Shown here: piece after piece, positions 24,314-34,201 of the stretch
How positions within the stretch are numbered: the first letter of the stretch is position 1
Layout: every line of letters begins with the position of its first letter
Source: an uncultured beta proteobacterium
GTDB lineage: Bacteria; Pseudomonadota; Gammaproteobacteria; Burkholderiales; Burkholderiaceae_C
DNA length: 35,813 bases
Reading direction: 5' to 3'
NCBI GenBank assembly: GCA_903844215.1
Contig: CAIMSP010000170.1
Coordinates: 1-35,813, forward strand
Translations under genes and position numbers: made by a program
Notes under the pieces: generated by a model
Told to the model about the DNA's origin: nothing
Seen by the model: the letters and a program-made list of their open reading frames with translations, nothing else
Databases searched by the model: none

Positions 24314-25885
24314 ATGGAATTGTTTTCCCCGGCTGTCATCCAGACCCAGGTCTTGATCATCGGCGGCGGCGTCACCGGTACGGCGCTGGCGCGCGACTTG
24401 GCGCTGCGCGGCGTGGACTGCATTCTGGTCGAGAAGGACGACATCAACGCCGGCGCCTCAGGGCGCAACCATGGGCTGCTGCACAGCGGCGCGCGCTACG
24501 TGGCGGGCGATCCGGCCGCGGCGCAGGAGTGCCGCGCCGAGGGCGCCATTCTCAAGCGCGTGGCGGCGCAGACGATCCAGGATACGGGCGGCTATTTCGT
24601 CGCCGTGCAGGGCGACGACGAAGGCTACATCGCCGACTTCCCAGCGCATTGCGCTCGCTCGGGCATCGCTGCGCGGGCCGTTGACATTGCCGCAGCGCGC
24701 GCCCAGGAAAGCGCGCTCTCGCCGCGCACGATCGCGGTGTTCGAGGTGCCCGATGCGGCCATCGACCCCTTTGGACTCTCACTCGACAGCATGGAGCAAG
24801 CCCGCAGCCTGGGTGCGCGGCTGATGCGGCGCACACGCGTGCTGGGTTTCGAGCGCGACGGGCGACGCTTGCGCACGGCGCGCGTCCTGTGCCTGGACAG
24901 CGCGCAGGAGTTGCGCATCGAAGCCGAGCAGGTCGTGAATGCCGCCGGAGCCTGGGCGCGAGAGGTGGCGCTGCTGGCCGGGGCGGCCATCCCCATGACC
25001 TATTCCAAGGGAACGCTGCTGGTCACGCACACGCGCCTGGCCAGCCGCGTCATCAACCGCCTGCGCCGGCCTGGCAACGGCGACATCCTGATGCCCGGCG
25101 GCACGGTCTCCATCGTCGGCACGACATCGACCCAGGTGGGTTGCCTGGACGAGGTTTGGCCCACGACCGCCGACGCCGATCTGATCGTCGAGCAGGCCGC
25201 GCCGATGCTGCCGGTGCTGGCGACGACACGCTTCATCCGCGCCTACGCCGGCGTGCGCCCGCTGTTGGGATCCGCCGATGCGTCCGACAGCCGCGCTGTC
25301 TCGCGCGGTTTCATGTTGTTCGACCACCAGGACCACGGCCTGGACAACTTGGCGACACTCGCCGGCGGCAAGCTCACGACGTGCCGACTGATGGCCGAAC
25401 GCGCCGCAGACCTGGTCTGCCAGCGCCTGGGCGTGACCCGTCCCTGCCTCAGCGCCACGACGCCGTTGCCGCCGTCTGAGCAAGCCGCGTGGACGACGCC
25501 GGGGCGCTCGGCGCAGCAGTGGCTGCGCGCCCATGATGCGGGCGACACGCTGCTGTGCGAGTGCGAAATGGTGAGCAGCCGTGGTGTCGATGCCATCGGC
25601 GCTGCGTTGCGCTCGACCGGCGACACACCCACACTGAGCGACATCGCCTTGCGCAGCCGCATCGGCAAAGGGGCCTGCCAGGGCAGCTTGTGCGGCGCAC
25701 GCACGCTCGCCCATCGGTACCAGCAAGGCGATCTCCAGGCCGGCCGCGGGCTCGAGGAACTGGCTGATTTCCTTGGCGAGCGCTGGCGCGGCCAGCACGC
25801 CGTCCTGTGGGGCGAGCAACTGGCCCAGGCCGAGTTGGCGCAAGCGCTGCACTGCGCGCTGCTCGGGCGCGAGGTGAGCCCGTGA
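24314..25885 (+). CDS. glpA: Anaerobic-type glycerol-3-phosphate dehydrogenase, subunit A
   Basis: The 523-residue FAD protein starts with the dinucleotide-binding motif VLIIGGGVTGTALARDLA (13-30) followed by EKDDINAGASGRNHGLLHSG, typical of GlpA/GlpD oxidases. The C-terminal BFD-like domain carries four cysteines, C415, C417, C455 and C460 (CEC and CQGSLC), expected to bind a [2Fe-2S] cluster, as in GlpA of the GlpABC complex. It would oxidise glycerol 3-phosphate to dihydroxyacetone phosphate. AAGG lies just before the ATG. It overlaps glpB by 4 bp (GTGA). Confidence 0.92.
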   Translation: MELFSPAVIQTQVLIIGGGVTGTALARDLALRGVDCILVEKDDINAGASGRNHGLLHSGARYVAGDPAAAQECRAEGAILKRVAAQTIQDTGGYFVAVQGDDEGYIADFPAHCARSGIAARAVDIAAARAQESALSPRTIAVFEVPDAAIDPFGLSLDSMEQARSLGARLMRRTRVLGFERDGRRLRTARVLCLDSAQELRIEAEQVVNAAGAWAREVALLAGAAIPMTYSKGTLLVTHTRLASRVINRLRRPGNGDILMPGGTVSIVGTTSTQVGCLDEVWPTTADADLIVEQAAPMLPVLATTRFIRAYAGVRPLLGSADASDSRAVSRGFMLFDHQDHGLDNLATLAGGKLTTCRLMAERAADLVCQRLGVTRPCLSATTPLPPSEQAAWTTPGRSAQQWLRAHDAGDTLLCECEMVSSRGVDAIGAALRSTGDTPTLSDIALRSRIGKGACQGSLCGARTLAHRYQQGDLQAGRGLEELADFLGERWRGQHAVLWGEQLAQAELAQALHCALLGREVSP

Positions 25886-27177
25886 TCGAACGACCAGAGA
25901 AAAGCTACGACCTGGCGGTGATCGGCGCCGGCATGGCGGGCATGGCGGCAGCCATTTTTGCCGCGCAGCGGGGCCTGTCATGCATTCTGATCGGCAACGG
26001 CGGCGGCCTGCTGTTGGCCAGTGGGCTGCTGGATCTCTTGGCGGTGCACCCGGTTACCCAAGCGCGCCCCTGGCCATCGCCTTATGCCGCCCTGGCGGCG
26101 TTGGCGCGCACCCAGCCCGAGCACCCCCTGGCGCGGATCGATGCGCCATCCATCCGCATGGCGTTCGAGGCCTTCGTTTCGGCCTTGGCAGATGCAGGGC
26201 TGGATTACGCCCCGCTGGACGAGCACAACCGCAGCGTGCTCACGTCGCTCGGGACGCTCAAGACCAGCTTCGGCGTGCCGCTGACCATGCTCGCCGGCGT
26301 CGATGCACTGCTGGCTCGGGCGCCGTGCCTGCTGCTGGACTTTCGTGGCCTGCGCGAGTTCAGCGCCCGACAGATCGTCTCCACGCTCGGCGATCACTGG
26401 CCGCAACTGCGCCACCAGCGCATCGACTTTCCGGGCTTCGAAGCCGTGCCCGAGGTGTTCGCCGCCCATCTGGCGCGGGCGCTGGAAGCGCCGCAAACAC
26501 GCGCGCGCACGCTGGCACGCCTACGGCCACTGCTGGGCGACGCGCACGTCGTTGGGCTGCCGGCGATCCTGGGCCTGGGTCGCTCGCGCGAAGTTCACGC
26601 CGCGTTCGAGGCCGGGCTGGGCCTGCCCGTGTTCGAGATCCCAAGCCTGCCCAGCGCCGTGCCCGGGCTGCGCCTGCTGGGCGCACTCGAAGCCGCAGTG
26701 GCGGCGCTGGGCGTGCAGCGGCGTCACCCGTGCTGCCTGCGGGCGCTGAAGCACAGCGACAGCACGGCCCTGCTCGACCTTGCAGGGGGCGAGCGCGTGC
26801 GTGCCAAGTCGGTGGTGTTGGCCACGGGGCGATTCAGCGGCCGCGGACTGACGGCCGATCGACAGGGCGTGCGCGAAAGCCTGCTGGACTTGCCGGTGCA
26901 GCAACCGGCCTCGCGCGACCTGTGGCACCAGCGCGACTTTCTGGATCCAGCCGGCCACGCCATCAACCGCGCCGGCTTGCGCACCGACGCGGCCTGGAGA
27001 CCGCTGGACGCGAGCGGCAAGCCGGCCTGGCCGAACCTGTACGCGATCGGCTCCATCCTTGCCGATCAGGACTGGATGCGCTCCCAATGTGGCTCGGGCC
27101 TGTCGATTGCGAGCGCCTGGGCGGCGATCGAGCAGGTCGCGCAGCAGCGCTGCGCAACCGCAGTGAACCAGCGCTAG
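25882..27177 (+). CDS. glpB: Anaerobic-type glycerol-3-phosphate dehydrogenase, subunit B
   Basis: The 431-residue protein has a nucleotide-binding N-terminus (LAVIGAGMAGMAAAIFAAQRG, residues 11-31), the GlpB-like GGGLLLASGLLDLLA, and a C-terminal flavin-site segment NLYAIGSILADQDW. The start is GTG at 25882, overlapping the glpA stop; an in-frame ATG 25 codons upstream lies inside glpA and is unlikely. GlpB joins GlpA to the membrane electron acceptor. The next gene starts 4 bp after its stop. Confidence 0.9.
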   Translation: MIERPEKSYDLAVIGAGMAGMAAAIFAAQRGLSCILIGNGGGLLLASGLLDLLAVHPVTQARPWPSPYAALAALARTQPEHPLARIDAPSIRMAFEAFVSALADAGLDYAPLDEHNRSVLTSLGTLKTSFGVPLTMLAGVDALLARAPCLLLDFRGLREFSARQIVSTLGDHWPQLRHQRIDFPGFEAVPEVFAAHLARALEAPQTRARTLARLRPLLGDAHVVGLPAILGLGRSREVHAAFEAGLGLPVFEIPSLPSAVPGLRLLGALEAAVAALGVQRRHPCCLRALKHSDSTALLDLAGGERVRAKSVVLATGRFSGRGLTADRQGVRESLLDLPVQQPASRDLWHQRDFLDPAGHAINRAGLRTDAAWRPLDASGKPAWPNLYAIGSILADQDWMRSQCGSGLSIASAWAAIEQVAQQRCATAVNQR

Positions 27178-27181
27178 CATC

Positions 27182-28903
27182 ATGGCGCACACGCTCTTTC
27201 AGTCCGCTCTGTACGCATCGCTGCTGTTGTGCGCCCTGGGCCTGCTCTGGCGCATTTCCGCCTGGTACCGGGTCCGTATCGGCCCCGACGTGCAAGCAGT
27301 GACGCTGTCGCAGCGGCTGGGCGCGCTGTTGCGCGGCACGGCGTCGGCCCTGTTCAGTCGCCGGCTGGTTCAGCTCCTTGGCGCCTGCTTCCTTGACGTG
27401 CTGCTGCAGCGCCGCCTGTACCGCGCCGACAAGTTTCGCTGGTTCGCGCACCTGCTGATGTTTGTCGGCTTCATGCTGTTGCTGCTGCACGCGCTCGAAG
27501 CCGTGCTGAGCGCGCACCTGTTCCCGGGCTTTGTGTCCACCAAAAATCCATATCTCTTTTTGCGCAATCTCTTCGGTGCCATGGTCGTGCTCGGACTGGC
27601 GCTGTTCCTCGTCGGCTGGTGGCGCCGACGCACGCGCCTGGCACCGGCGCGCCGCGCCATGGCCTGGTGCTTCGTTGCGCTGCTCGGATTTGTGCTGCTG
27701 ACGGGCTTTGTGCTGGAAGCCGACAAGATCGCCTCGCCACGGGCCTTCGACCGCATGGTCATGCGCTACCACGGCAGCGCGGATGCAGCCGAACTTGCGC
27801 CGCTGCGCGCCTTGTGGGCCAGCGAGTTCGGCGTGGCGCTCAACGATGTGCAGCAGCCGATCGCCGCCGACCTGTTGCGCCAGGGGCGGCAGATGCACGA
27901 CGAAGACTGCGCGGATTGCCACGCCAGCGCCGCCTGGGCCTTCGTCTCCTACCCGCTGGCGCGGGCACTGGCGCCGCTGGCGCAAACGCTGGACCAGGCA
28001 CAGGCTTCGAGCTGGCTGCTCTATTGCCACGTGTTCGCCTGTTTCCTGGGCTTGGCAACACTGCCGTTCACGCGTTTGTTCCACGCGGTCGCGGCGCCCA
28101 TCAGCCTGCTGGTCAATGGCGCGGCGCCGAATCGTGCGTTCTCCAGCGCCGCTCGGGCGACACGGCGGGCCATGGCCATCGACGCCTGCGTGGGGTGCGG
28201 CATCTGCGACGCCCACTGCTCGGTGGCCCCGCTGGCACGCCACCTGGACAATCCGTATGTCCTGCCCTCGCACAAGCTCAGCGCCACCGGCGCACTGGCC
28301 AATCGCGGCTTGCCGTTGTTCGCTCACACGCCCCAGGGCACAGCGGACGTGACCTTGCGCATGGCCGAAGGCGCCTTTCTCTGCACCGATTGCGCACGCT
28401 GCACCAGTGCCTGTCCGGTGGGACTGGATCTGGAAGACCTGTGGCAGGCCGGGCGCAGCGAGCTGAGCGCTGCGGGCCTGTCGGCGCCAGCGCAGTGGGT
28501 GCAAGCGCGTTCCCCTATGGCCTGGGCCGAGTCCTTGCTAGCGCAGCCCTTACCAGCGAGCACCGTTGATCCCGCGGCCGCGTGCGCGCCGCTGTGCGCG
28601 GACAGCCGCAACTATTCGCGCTGCGTGCAGTGCCAGATCTGCACCCAGGTCTGCCCGGTCGTGGGACACAGCAGCAACCCGGCCTGGGGCGCCGATCTGA
28701 CACCGCAGAACGTGATGAATCTGCTGCGCCTGGGCATGCGTGACCTCACCCTGGGTTCGCGCATGGTCTGGGCCTGCGCCAGCTGCTACCAGTGCCAGGA
28801 GCACTGCCCCCAAGGCATCCCTGTGACAGACATCATGCTCGAGTTGCGCGCACTCTCCGTGCAGCGACTGGGCGCGGTGCGCCAGCCGAGGACTCCTTCA
28901 TGA
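27182..28903 (+). CDS. Membrane Fe-S protein with NarI-like haem domain, CxxCH motif and four Fe-S clusters (GlpC/HdrC-like)
   Basis: The 573-residue protein has hydrophobic helices at about 8-26, 88-110, 131-147, 160-179 and 278-300, with spaced histidines as in NarI/DsrM-type cytochrome b anchors. The loop between helices 4 and 5 holds CADCH (243-247), a haem-c motif. The C-terminal half has four cysteine sets: C336/339/342/346, C401/404/407/411, C481/484/487/491 and C532/535/538/542, enough for four [4Fe-4S] clusters. It follows glpB by 4 bp and overlaps the HdrB-like gene by 4 bp. It likely takes electrons from GlpAB to the quinone pool or to a periplasmic haem. The combination differs from enterobacterial GlpC. 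Because a c-type haem needs a periplasmic location, the topology of the loop matters and is untested. Confidence 0.85.
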   Translation: MAHTLFQSALYASLLLCALGLLWRISAWYRVRIGPDVQAVTLSQRLGALLRGTASALFSRRLVQLLGACFLDVLLQRRLYRADKFRWFAHLLMFVGFMLLLLHALEAVLSAHLFPGFVSTKNPYLFLRNLFGAMVVLGLALFLVGWWRRRTRLAPARRAMAWCFVALLGFVLLTGFVLEADKIASPRAFDRMVMRYHGSADAAELAPLRALWASEFGVALNDVQQPIAADLLRQGRQMHDEDCADCHASAAWAFVSYPLARALAPLAQTLDQAQASSWLLYCHVFACFLGLATLPFTRLFHAVAAPISLLVNGAAPNRAFSSAARATRRAMAIDACVGCGICDAHCSVAPLARHLDNPYVLPSHKLSATGALANRGLPLFAHTPQGTADVTLRMAEGAFLCTDCARCTSACPVGLDLEDLWQAGRSELSAAGLSAPAQWVQARSPMAWAESLLAQPLPASTVDPAAACAPLCADSRNYSRCVQCQICTQVCPVVGHSSNPAWGADLTPQNVMNLLRLGMRDLTLGSRMVWACASCYQCQEHCPQGIPVTDIMLELRALSVQRLGAVRQPRTPS

Positions 28904-29709
28904 AATACGCGCTGTTCCTGGGCTGCAAGATCCCCTCGCGGCTACCTGCCTACGCCGCCTCCACCCGCGCCGTGTTGCAGCACCTGGGCGTCACCCTGGT
29001 CGATCTGGCATTCAACTGCTGCGGCTATCCCGCCCGAGACCTCAGCCGCGACGCCTTCGTGCTCTCTGCGGCCCGCAATCTGGCGCTGGCCGAGCGCGCC
29101 GGCCTTGACCTGCTGACACCTTGCGCCTGCTGCTTCGGAACCCTGCGCCAAGCCATCCGCTTTCTTGAGAAGGACACGGCGCTGCGTTCGCGCGTGACGC
29201 AGGCGCTGGCCGCCGAAGACCTCGGCTGGTCGGGGACGGTCCAGGTCGAGCACATCCTGCCCGTGCTGGCCGAAAGGATCGGCATGGACGCGCTCGCCGC
29301 TGCCGTGCGTGTCCCGAACACCGGTCTGCAGGTGGCCGCCCAGTATGGCTGTCACACGCTGCGCCCCAGCGACGTGGTCGGTTGCGACAACCCCATGGCG
29401 CCGACCCGCTTCGAAACCCTGATCCGCCTGAGCGGCGCGACGCCCGTTGACTGGCCGCGCCGCCTGGACTGCTGCGGCGACCCGCTGCATGAAGCGAACT
29501 CGCCACTGTCGGAGCAGATGACCCGAACCAAGATGGCCGATGCCCTGGCAAACGGCGCGCAAGTACTGTGCAGCGCCTGCCCCCACTGCCATCTGCGCTT
29601 CGACGCGCTTGCGGTGGACCTGCCCGCCCCGTCCGTTCGCCCCCTGTTGCTCACGCAGCTGCTGGGAACGGCGCTGGGCCTGCCGAAAACCTCGCTCGGC
29701 CTGGATTGA
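28900..29709 (+). CDS. HdrB-like CCG-domain protein
   Basis: The 269-residue protein has two cysteine-rich CCG domains. The first has C9, C40-C41-G and C75/C78; the second has C151, C191-C192-G and C224/C227. This is the pattern of HdrB of heterodisulfide reductase and of the C-terminal part of GlpC and LutA/GlcF proteins, where it holds a special Fe-S cluster. It overlaps the preceding gene by 4 bp (ATGA). Together the two genes appear to be a split and enlarged GlpC. A true disulfide substrate is possible but nothing in the locus points to one. Confidence 0.88.
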   Translation: MKYALFLGCKIPSRLPAYAASTRAVLQHLGVTLVDLAFNCCGYPARDLSRDAFVLSAARNLALAERAGLDLLTPCACCFGTLRQAIRFLEKDTALRSRVTQALAAEDLGWSGTVQVEHILPVLAERIGMDALAAAVRVPNTGLQVAAQYGCHTLRPSDVVGCDNPMAPTRFETLIRLSGATPVDWPRRLDCCGDPLHEANSPLSEQMTRTKMADALANGAQVLCSACPHCHLRFDALAVDLPAPSVRPLLLTQLLGTALGLPKTSLGLD

Positions 29710-29788
29710 TCTGTGGCGGCTTCACGCTCGCCGTTGTCACATCAGGCCGGCGCACGGCCGCTTGCGCAAGCTCAGCGCCGATGCAATT

Positions 29789-29829
29789 TTGACATTTCGC
29801 AACCGTGTATCGAGCTGGCGCCTTAAGGT
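29789..29829 (+). promoter_or_regulatory. FNR-type promoter for ugpBAEC
   Basis: The box is TTGACATTTCGCAA (29789-29802), with a weak -10 TAAGGT at 29824-29829 at the same 28.5-bp spacing. The leader would be about 42 nt. Bases 29781-29807 match 24141-24167 in front of glpA at 23 of 27 positions. Confidence 0.55.
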
Positions 29830-29877
29830 CCGGCCATAGGGTGGCATCGTGCCTCCCACCGATACAGGAGAAGACTC

Positions 29878-31203
29878 ATGCGTATGCGCAAATTGATGGC
29901 CTTGCTGCTCGGCGCTGCCCTCGTGTCGCCCGCCTTGGTGCAGGCGCAAACCGAGATCCAGTGGTGGCATTCGATGACGGGCGCACTGAGCGATCGGCTC
30001 AACGACATCGCCAACAAGTTCAATGCCTCGCAGTCCGAGTTCAAGGTGGTGACCGTGTTCAAGGGCGGCTACCCGGACTCCATGGCGGCAGCGATCGCCG
30101 CCTACCGCGCCAAAAATCCTCCGCATATTCTGCAGGTGTTCGAGGTCGGAACCGCCACCATGATGGCGGCGCACCAAGCCATCAAACCGGTCTATCAGCT
30201 GATGGCCGAGTCCGGCGAAAAGTTCGACCCCAAGAGCTATATGCCCGCCGTGACCAGCTACTACACCGACACCACGGGGCGCATGTTGTCCATGCCCTTC
30301 AACAGTTCCACCACCGTCTTCTACTACAACAAAGACGCCTTCAAGAAAGCCGGCCTGGACCCGGCTGCACCGCCCAAAACATGGGACGAGCTTGGCGCCG
30401 CCGCGAAGAAGATCAAGGACACTGGCACACTGCCCTGCGGCTACACCACGGCCTGGCAGTCCTGGGTGCAGTTGGAGAGCACCAGCGCCTGGCACAACGT
30501 GGCCTTTGCCAGCAAGGACAACGGCTTTGGTGGCATGGACGCGCGTCTGGCCTTCAACAACCCGGTCCTGGTGAGCCACATCGGCATGCTGGCCGACTGG
30601 GCCAAGGACGGCCGCTTCACCTATGGCGGACGCACCACGGAGGCCCAAGCCAAATTCCACAGCGGCGAATGCGCCATGATCACCGGCTCCTCCGCCAGCT
30701 ACGCCGAGTTCAAGCGCAATGCCAAATTCGAGTTTGGCATCTCCACCCTGCCCTACCACGCCGAGGTCAAGGGCGCACCGCAGAACACCATCATTGGCGG
30801 CGCCAGCCTGTGGGTCTATGCGGGCAAGAGCAAGCAGGAGTACCGAGGCGTTGCCAAGTTCTTCAGCTTCATGTCATCGCCCGAAATCCAGGCCGAATGG
30901 CACCAGGCCACAGGCTATGTACCGATCACCAAGGCCGCGTATGAGCTGAGCAAGAGTCAGGGCTACTACGAGAAAAACCCCGGCACCGACGTCGCGATTG
31001 AGCAGTTGCTGCTGAAGAACCCGACCAAGATGTCCAAGGGCGTGCGCCTGGGCAATCTGCCGCAGATTCGCAACATCATCGACGAGGAACTCGAAGCCGT
31101 CTGGTCGGGCCAGAAGGGCGCCAAGGCGGCGCTGGACGAGGCCGTGCGACGCGGTGACGAAGAGTTGCGCAAGTTCGAGCGGGCCAACAAGGGCGCGAAA
31201 TAG
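29878..31203 (+). CDS. ugpB: sn-Glycerol-3-phosphate ABC transporter, substrate-binding protein
   Basis: The 441-residue protein begins with a clear signal peptide (KLMALLLGAALVSPALVQA, cut after about residue 23) and continues TEIQWWHSMTGALSDRLND, typical of UgpB. AGGAG is 8 nt before the ATG at 29878. It would capture glycerol 3-phosphate or glycerophosphodiesters in the periplasm and hand them to UgpAE. It is the first gene of the ugpBAEC operon, next to the dehydrogenase that would consume the imported substrate. Confidence 0.93.
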   Translation: MRMRKLMALLLGAALVSPALVQAQTEIQWWHSMTGALSDRLNDIANKFNASQSEFKVVTVFKGGYPDSMAAAIAAYRAKNPPHILQVFEVGTATMMAAHQAIKPVYQLMAESGEKFDPKSYMPAVTSYYTDTTGRMLSMPFNSSTTVFYYNKDAFKKAGLDPAAPPKTWDELGAAAKKIKDTGTLPCGYTTAWQSWVQLESTSAWHNVAFASKDNGFGGMDARLAFNNPVLVSHIGMLADWAKDGRFTYGGRTTEAQAKFHSGECAMITGSSASYAEFKRNAKFEFGISTLPYHAEVKGAPQNTIIGGASLWVYAGKSKQEYRGVAKFFSFMSSPEIQAEWHQATGYVPITKAAYELSKSQGYYEKNPGTDVAIEQLLLKNPTKMSKGVRLGNLPQIRNIIDEELEAVWSGQKGAKAALDEAVRRGDEELRKFERANKGAK

Positions 31204-31215
31204 AACGCCTTAGGT

Positions 31216-31232
31216 CAGGCTGGTTGAGCCTG
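31216..31232 (+). terminator. Attenuator-like hairpin between ugpB and ugpA
   Basis: CAGGCT-GGTTG-AGCCTG forms a 6-bp stem with a 5-base loop, followed by CCTTT, inside the 75-bp ugpB-ugpA gap. A partial stop or mRNA-end stabiliser here would raise the amount of binding protein over the permeases, a usual arrangement in ABC importer operons. Confidence 0.45.
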
Positions 31233-31278
31233 CCTTTGGCCGCATAGATCCCTTCAGTCTTATCCGGGAAGACGCCCC

Positions 31279-32169
31279 ATGGCAGCCGAAAAGCGTGCTT
31301 ACTTCCCGGCGGGGTGGTTGCCCTATGTGCTGGTGGCGCCGCAGCTCGCCATCACGCTGGTGTTCTTCATGTGGCCTGCCTCTCAGGCCATGTGGCAGTC
31401 GCTGTTGGTCGAAGACGCCTTTGGCCTGAACGTCCAGTTCGTCGGCCTGCTCAACTTTCGCGAGCTGTTCGCCGACCCGTACTACCTGAATTCGTTCAAG
31501 GTGACGGCGCTGTTCAGCGTGCTCATGACCGTCGGCGCCCTGCTCATTTCACTCATGCTCGCCGGCGCTTGCGACTACCTGATTCGCGGGGCCCGCATTT
31601 ACCAAACGCTGCTGATCTGGCCTTACGCCGTGGCGCCGGTGGTGGCGGCCGTGTTGTGGGCCTTCATCTTCAACCCGACACTGGGCATCCTCACCTACGC
31701 CTTGCGCGCCTGGTTCGGCATCGCCTGGAATCACCTGCTCAATGGCAACCAGGCCATGACGCTGATCATCATCGCGTCCGGATGGAAGCAGATCTCCTAC
31801 AACTTTCTGTTCTTTCTGGCCGGGATGCAGGCAATCCCGAAGTCGCTGATCGAGGCGGCGGCGATTGACGGCGCGGGTCCAGTCCGGCGCTTTGCCTCGG
31901 TGATCTTGCCACTGATCTCTCCCACCACCTTCTTCCTGCTGGTGGTGAACATCGTCTATGCCTTTTTCGACACCTTCGGCGTGATCGACGCCATCACCCA
32001 GGGCGGTCCCGTGCAGGCCACGCAAGTGCTGGTTTACAAGGTGTACAACGACGGTTTCAAGGGCGGCGACCTGGGCGGTTCCGCCGCGCAGTCGGTGGTG
32101 CTGATGGTGATCGTGATGGCGCTCACCGTCGTGCAGTTCAGGTACATCGAACGCAGGGTGCAGTACTGA
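31279..32169 (+). CDS. ugpA: sn-Glycerol-3-phosphate ABC transporter, permease A
   Basis: The 296-residue inner-membrane protein has about six hydrophobic helices and the EAA loop [20 protein letters not shown] that contacts the ATPase. The N-terminal [18 protein letters not shown] is typical of UgpA. GGGAAGA lies before the ATG at 31279. Its stop overlaps the ugpE start by one base (TGATG). Confidence 0.94.
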   Translation: MAAEKRAYFPAGWLPYVLVAPQLAITLVFFMWPASQAMWQSLLVEDAFGLNVQFVGLLNFRELFADPYYLNSFKVTALFSVLMTVGALLISLMLAGACDYLIRGARIYQTLLIWPYAVAPVVAAVLWAFIFNPTLGILTYALRAWFGIAWNHLLNGNQAMTLIIIASGWKQISYNFLFFLAGMQAIPKSLIEAAAIDGAGPVRRFASVILPLISPTTFFLLVVNIVYAFFDTFGVIDAITQGGPVQATQVLVYKVYNDGFKGGDLGGSAAQSVVLMVIVMALTVVQFRYIERRVQY

Positions 32170-33017
32170 TGATCGAAAACCGCCCCGGCCTCAAGCTCTT
32201 TTGCCATGTCATGGTGCTGCTCAGTGTGATGACGCTGGCGTTCCCGGTCTGGATTGCGCTCGTGGCCTCCACGCACACCGCCGAGCGCATGGTCACGGTG
32301 CCGATTCCGCTGTGGCCGGGAAGCGAGTTGTGGGACAACTACCGCACGGTCCTGGTTCATGGCGTGGCCGGCGCGAGCACGGCACCGATGAGCCGCATGA
32401 TGTTCAACAGCCTGGTGATGGCGCTGTCGATCTCCCTGGGCAAGATCGTCATCTCGCTGCTCTCGGCCTTCGCCATCGTGTACTTCCGCTTTCCGCTGCG
32501 CAACCTGTTCTTCTGGATGATCTTCATCACGCTGATGCTGCCGGTGGAAGTGCGCATCTTTCCGACCTACAAGGTGGTCTCGGATCTGCATCTGATCAAC
32601 AGCTACGCCGGGCTCACGCTGCCGCTCATCGCTTCTGCCACAGCGACCTTTTTGTTCCGCCAGTTCTTCATGACCATCCCCGACGAAATGATGGAGGCCG
32701 CGCGCATGGACGGCGCCAGCGCGCTGCGCTTCTTCTGGGACGTGGTGCTGCCACTGTCACGCACGAATATGGCGGCGCTGTTTGTGATCCTGTTCATCTA
32801 CGGCTGGAACCAGTACCTGTGGCCGCTGCTCGTCACCACCGACGAGTCCATGTACACGGCGGTGATCGGCATCAAGCGCATGATCCCCGGCGGCGACGCG
32901 TCAGTGGACTGGAACCTGGTGATGGCGGCGGCGATGCTGGCCATGCTGCCACCCGCGCTGGTGGTGATCGCAATGCAGAAATGGTTCGTCAAGGGCCTGG
33001 TCGAGCAGGAGAAATAA
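32169..33017 (+). CDS. ugpE: sn-Glycerol-3-phosphate ABC transporter, permease E
   Basis: The 282-residue inner-membrane protein has six predicted helices and the EAA loop [20 protein letters not shown]. It forms the channel with UgpA. It overlaps ugpA by one base, and ugpC starts immediately after its stop codon, so the three are tightly coupled. Confidence 0.94.
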   Translation: MIENRPGLKLFCHVMVLLSVMTLAFPVWIALVASTHTAERMVTVPIPLWPGSELWDNYRTVLVHGVAGASTAPMSRMMFNSLVMALSISLGKIVISLLSAFAIVYFRFPLRNLFFWMIFITLMLPVEVRIFPTYKVVSDLHLINSYAGLTLPLIASATATFLFRQFFMTIPDEMMEAARMDGASALRFFWDVVLPLSRTNMAALFVILFIYGWNQYLWPLLVTTDESMYTAVIGIKRMIPGGDASVDWNLVMAAAMLAMLPPALVVIAMQKWFVKGLVEQEK

Positions 33018-34103
<1,086 letters not shown>

Positions 34104-34111
34104 ACCAGAAA

Positions 34112-34146
34112 GCCCCGACATCCATCGACCTGATCGGCGTCGGGGC
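34112..34146. terminator. Hairpin after ugpC
   Basis: GCCCCGAC and GTCGGGGC form an 8-bp stem around a 19-base loop that can pair further (ATC with GAT), starting 9 bp after the ugpC stop. There is no T-run on the plus strand and only a TTT on the minus strand, so it is a probable terminator of moderate strength. Confidence 0.55.
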
Positions 34147-34201
34147 ATGAGCAATCGCTGGCCTGACCGAGCCGACCCATCGCATTAACCTGGAGGCAAT
34201 C

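Noticed and set aside
26963-28504. 513-codon minus-strand frame opposite glpB and the membrane Fe-S gene
   Set aside because: It is antisense to two genes with clear motifs and its translation is low-complexity, rich in Arg, Gln and Ala.
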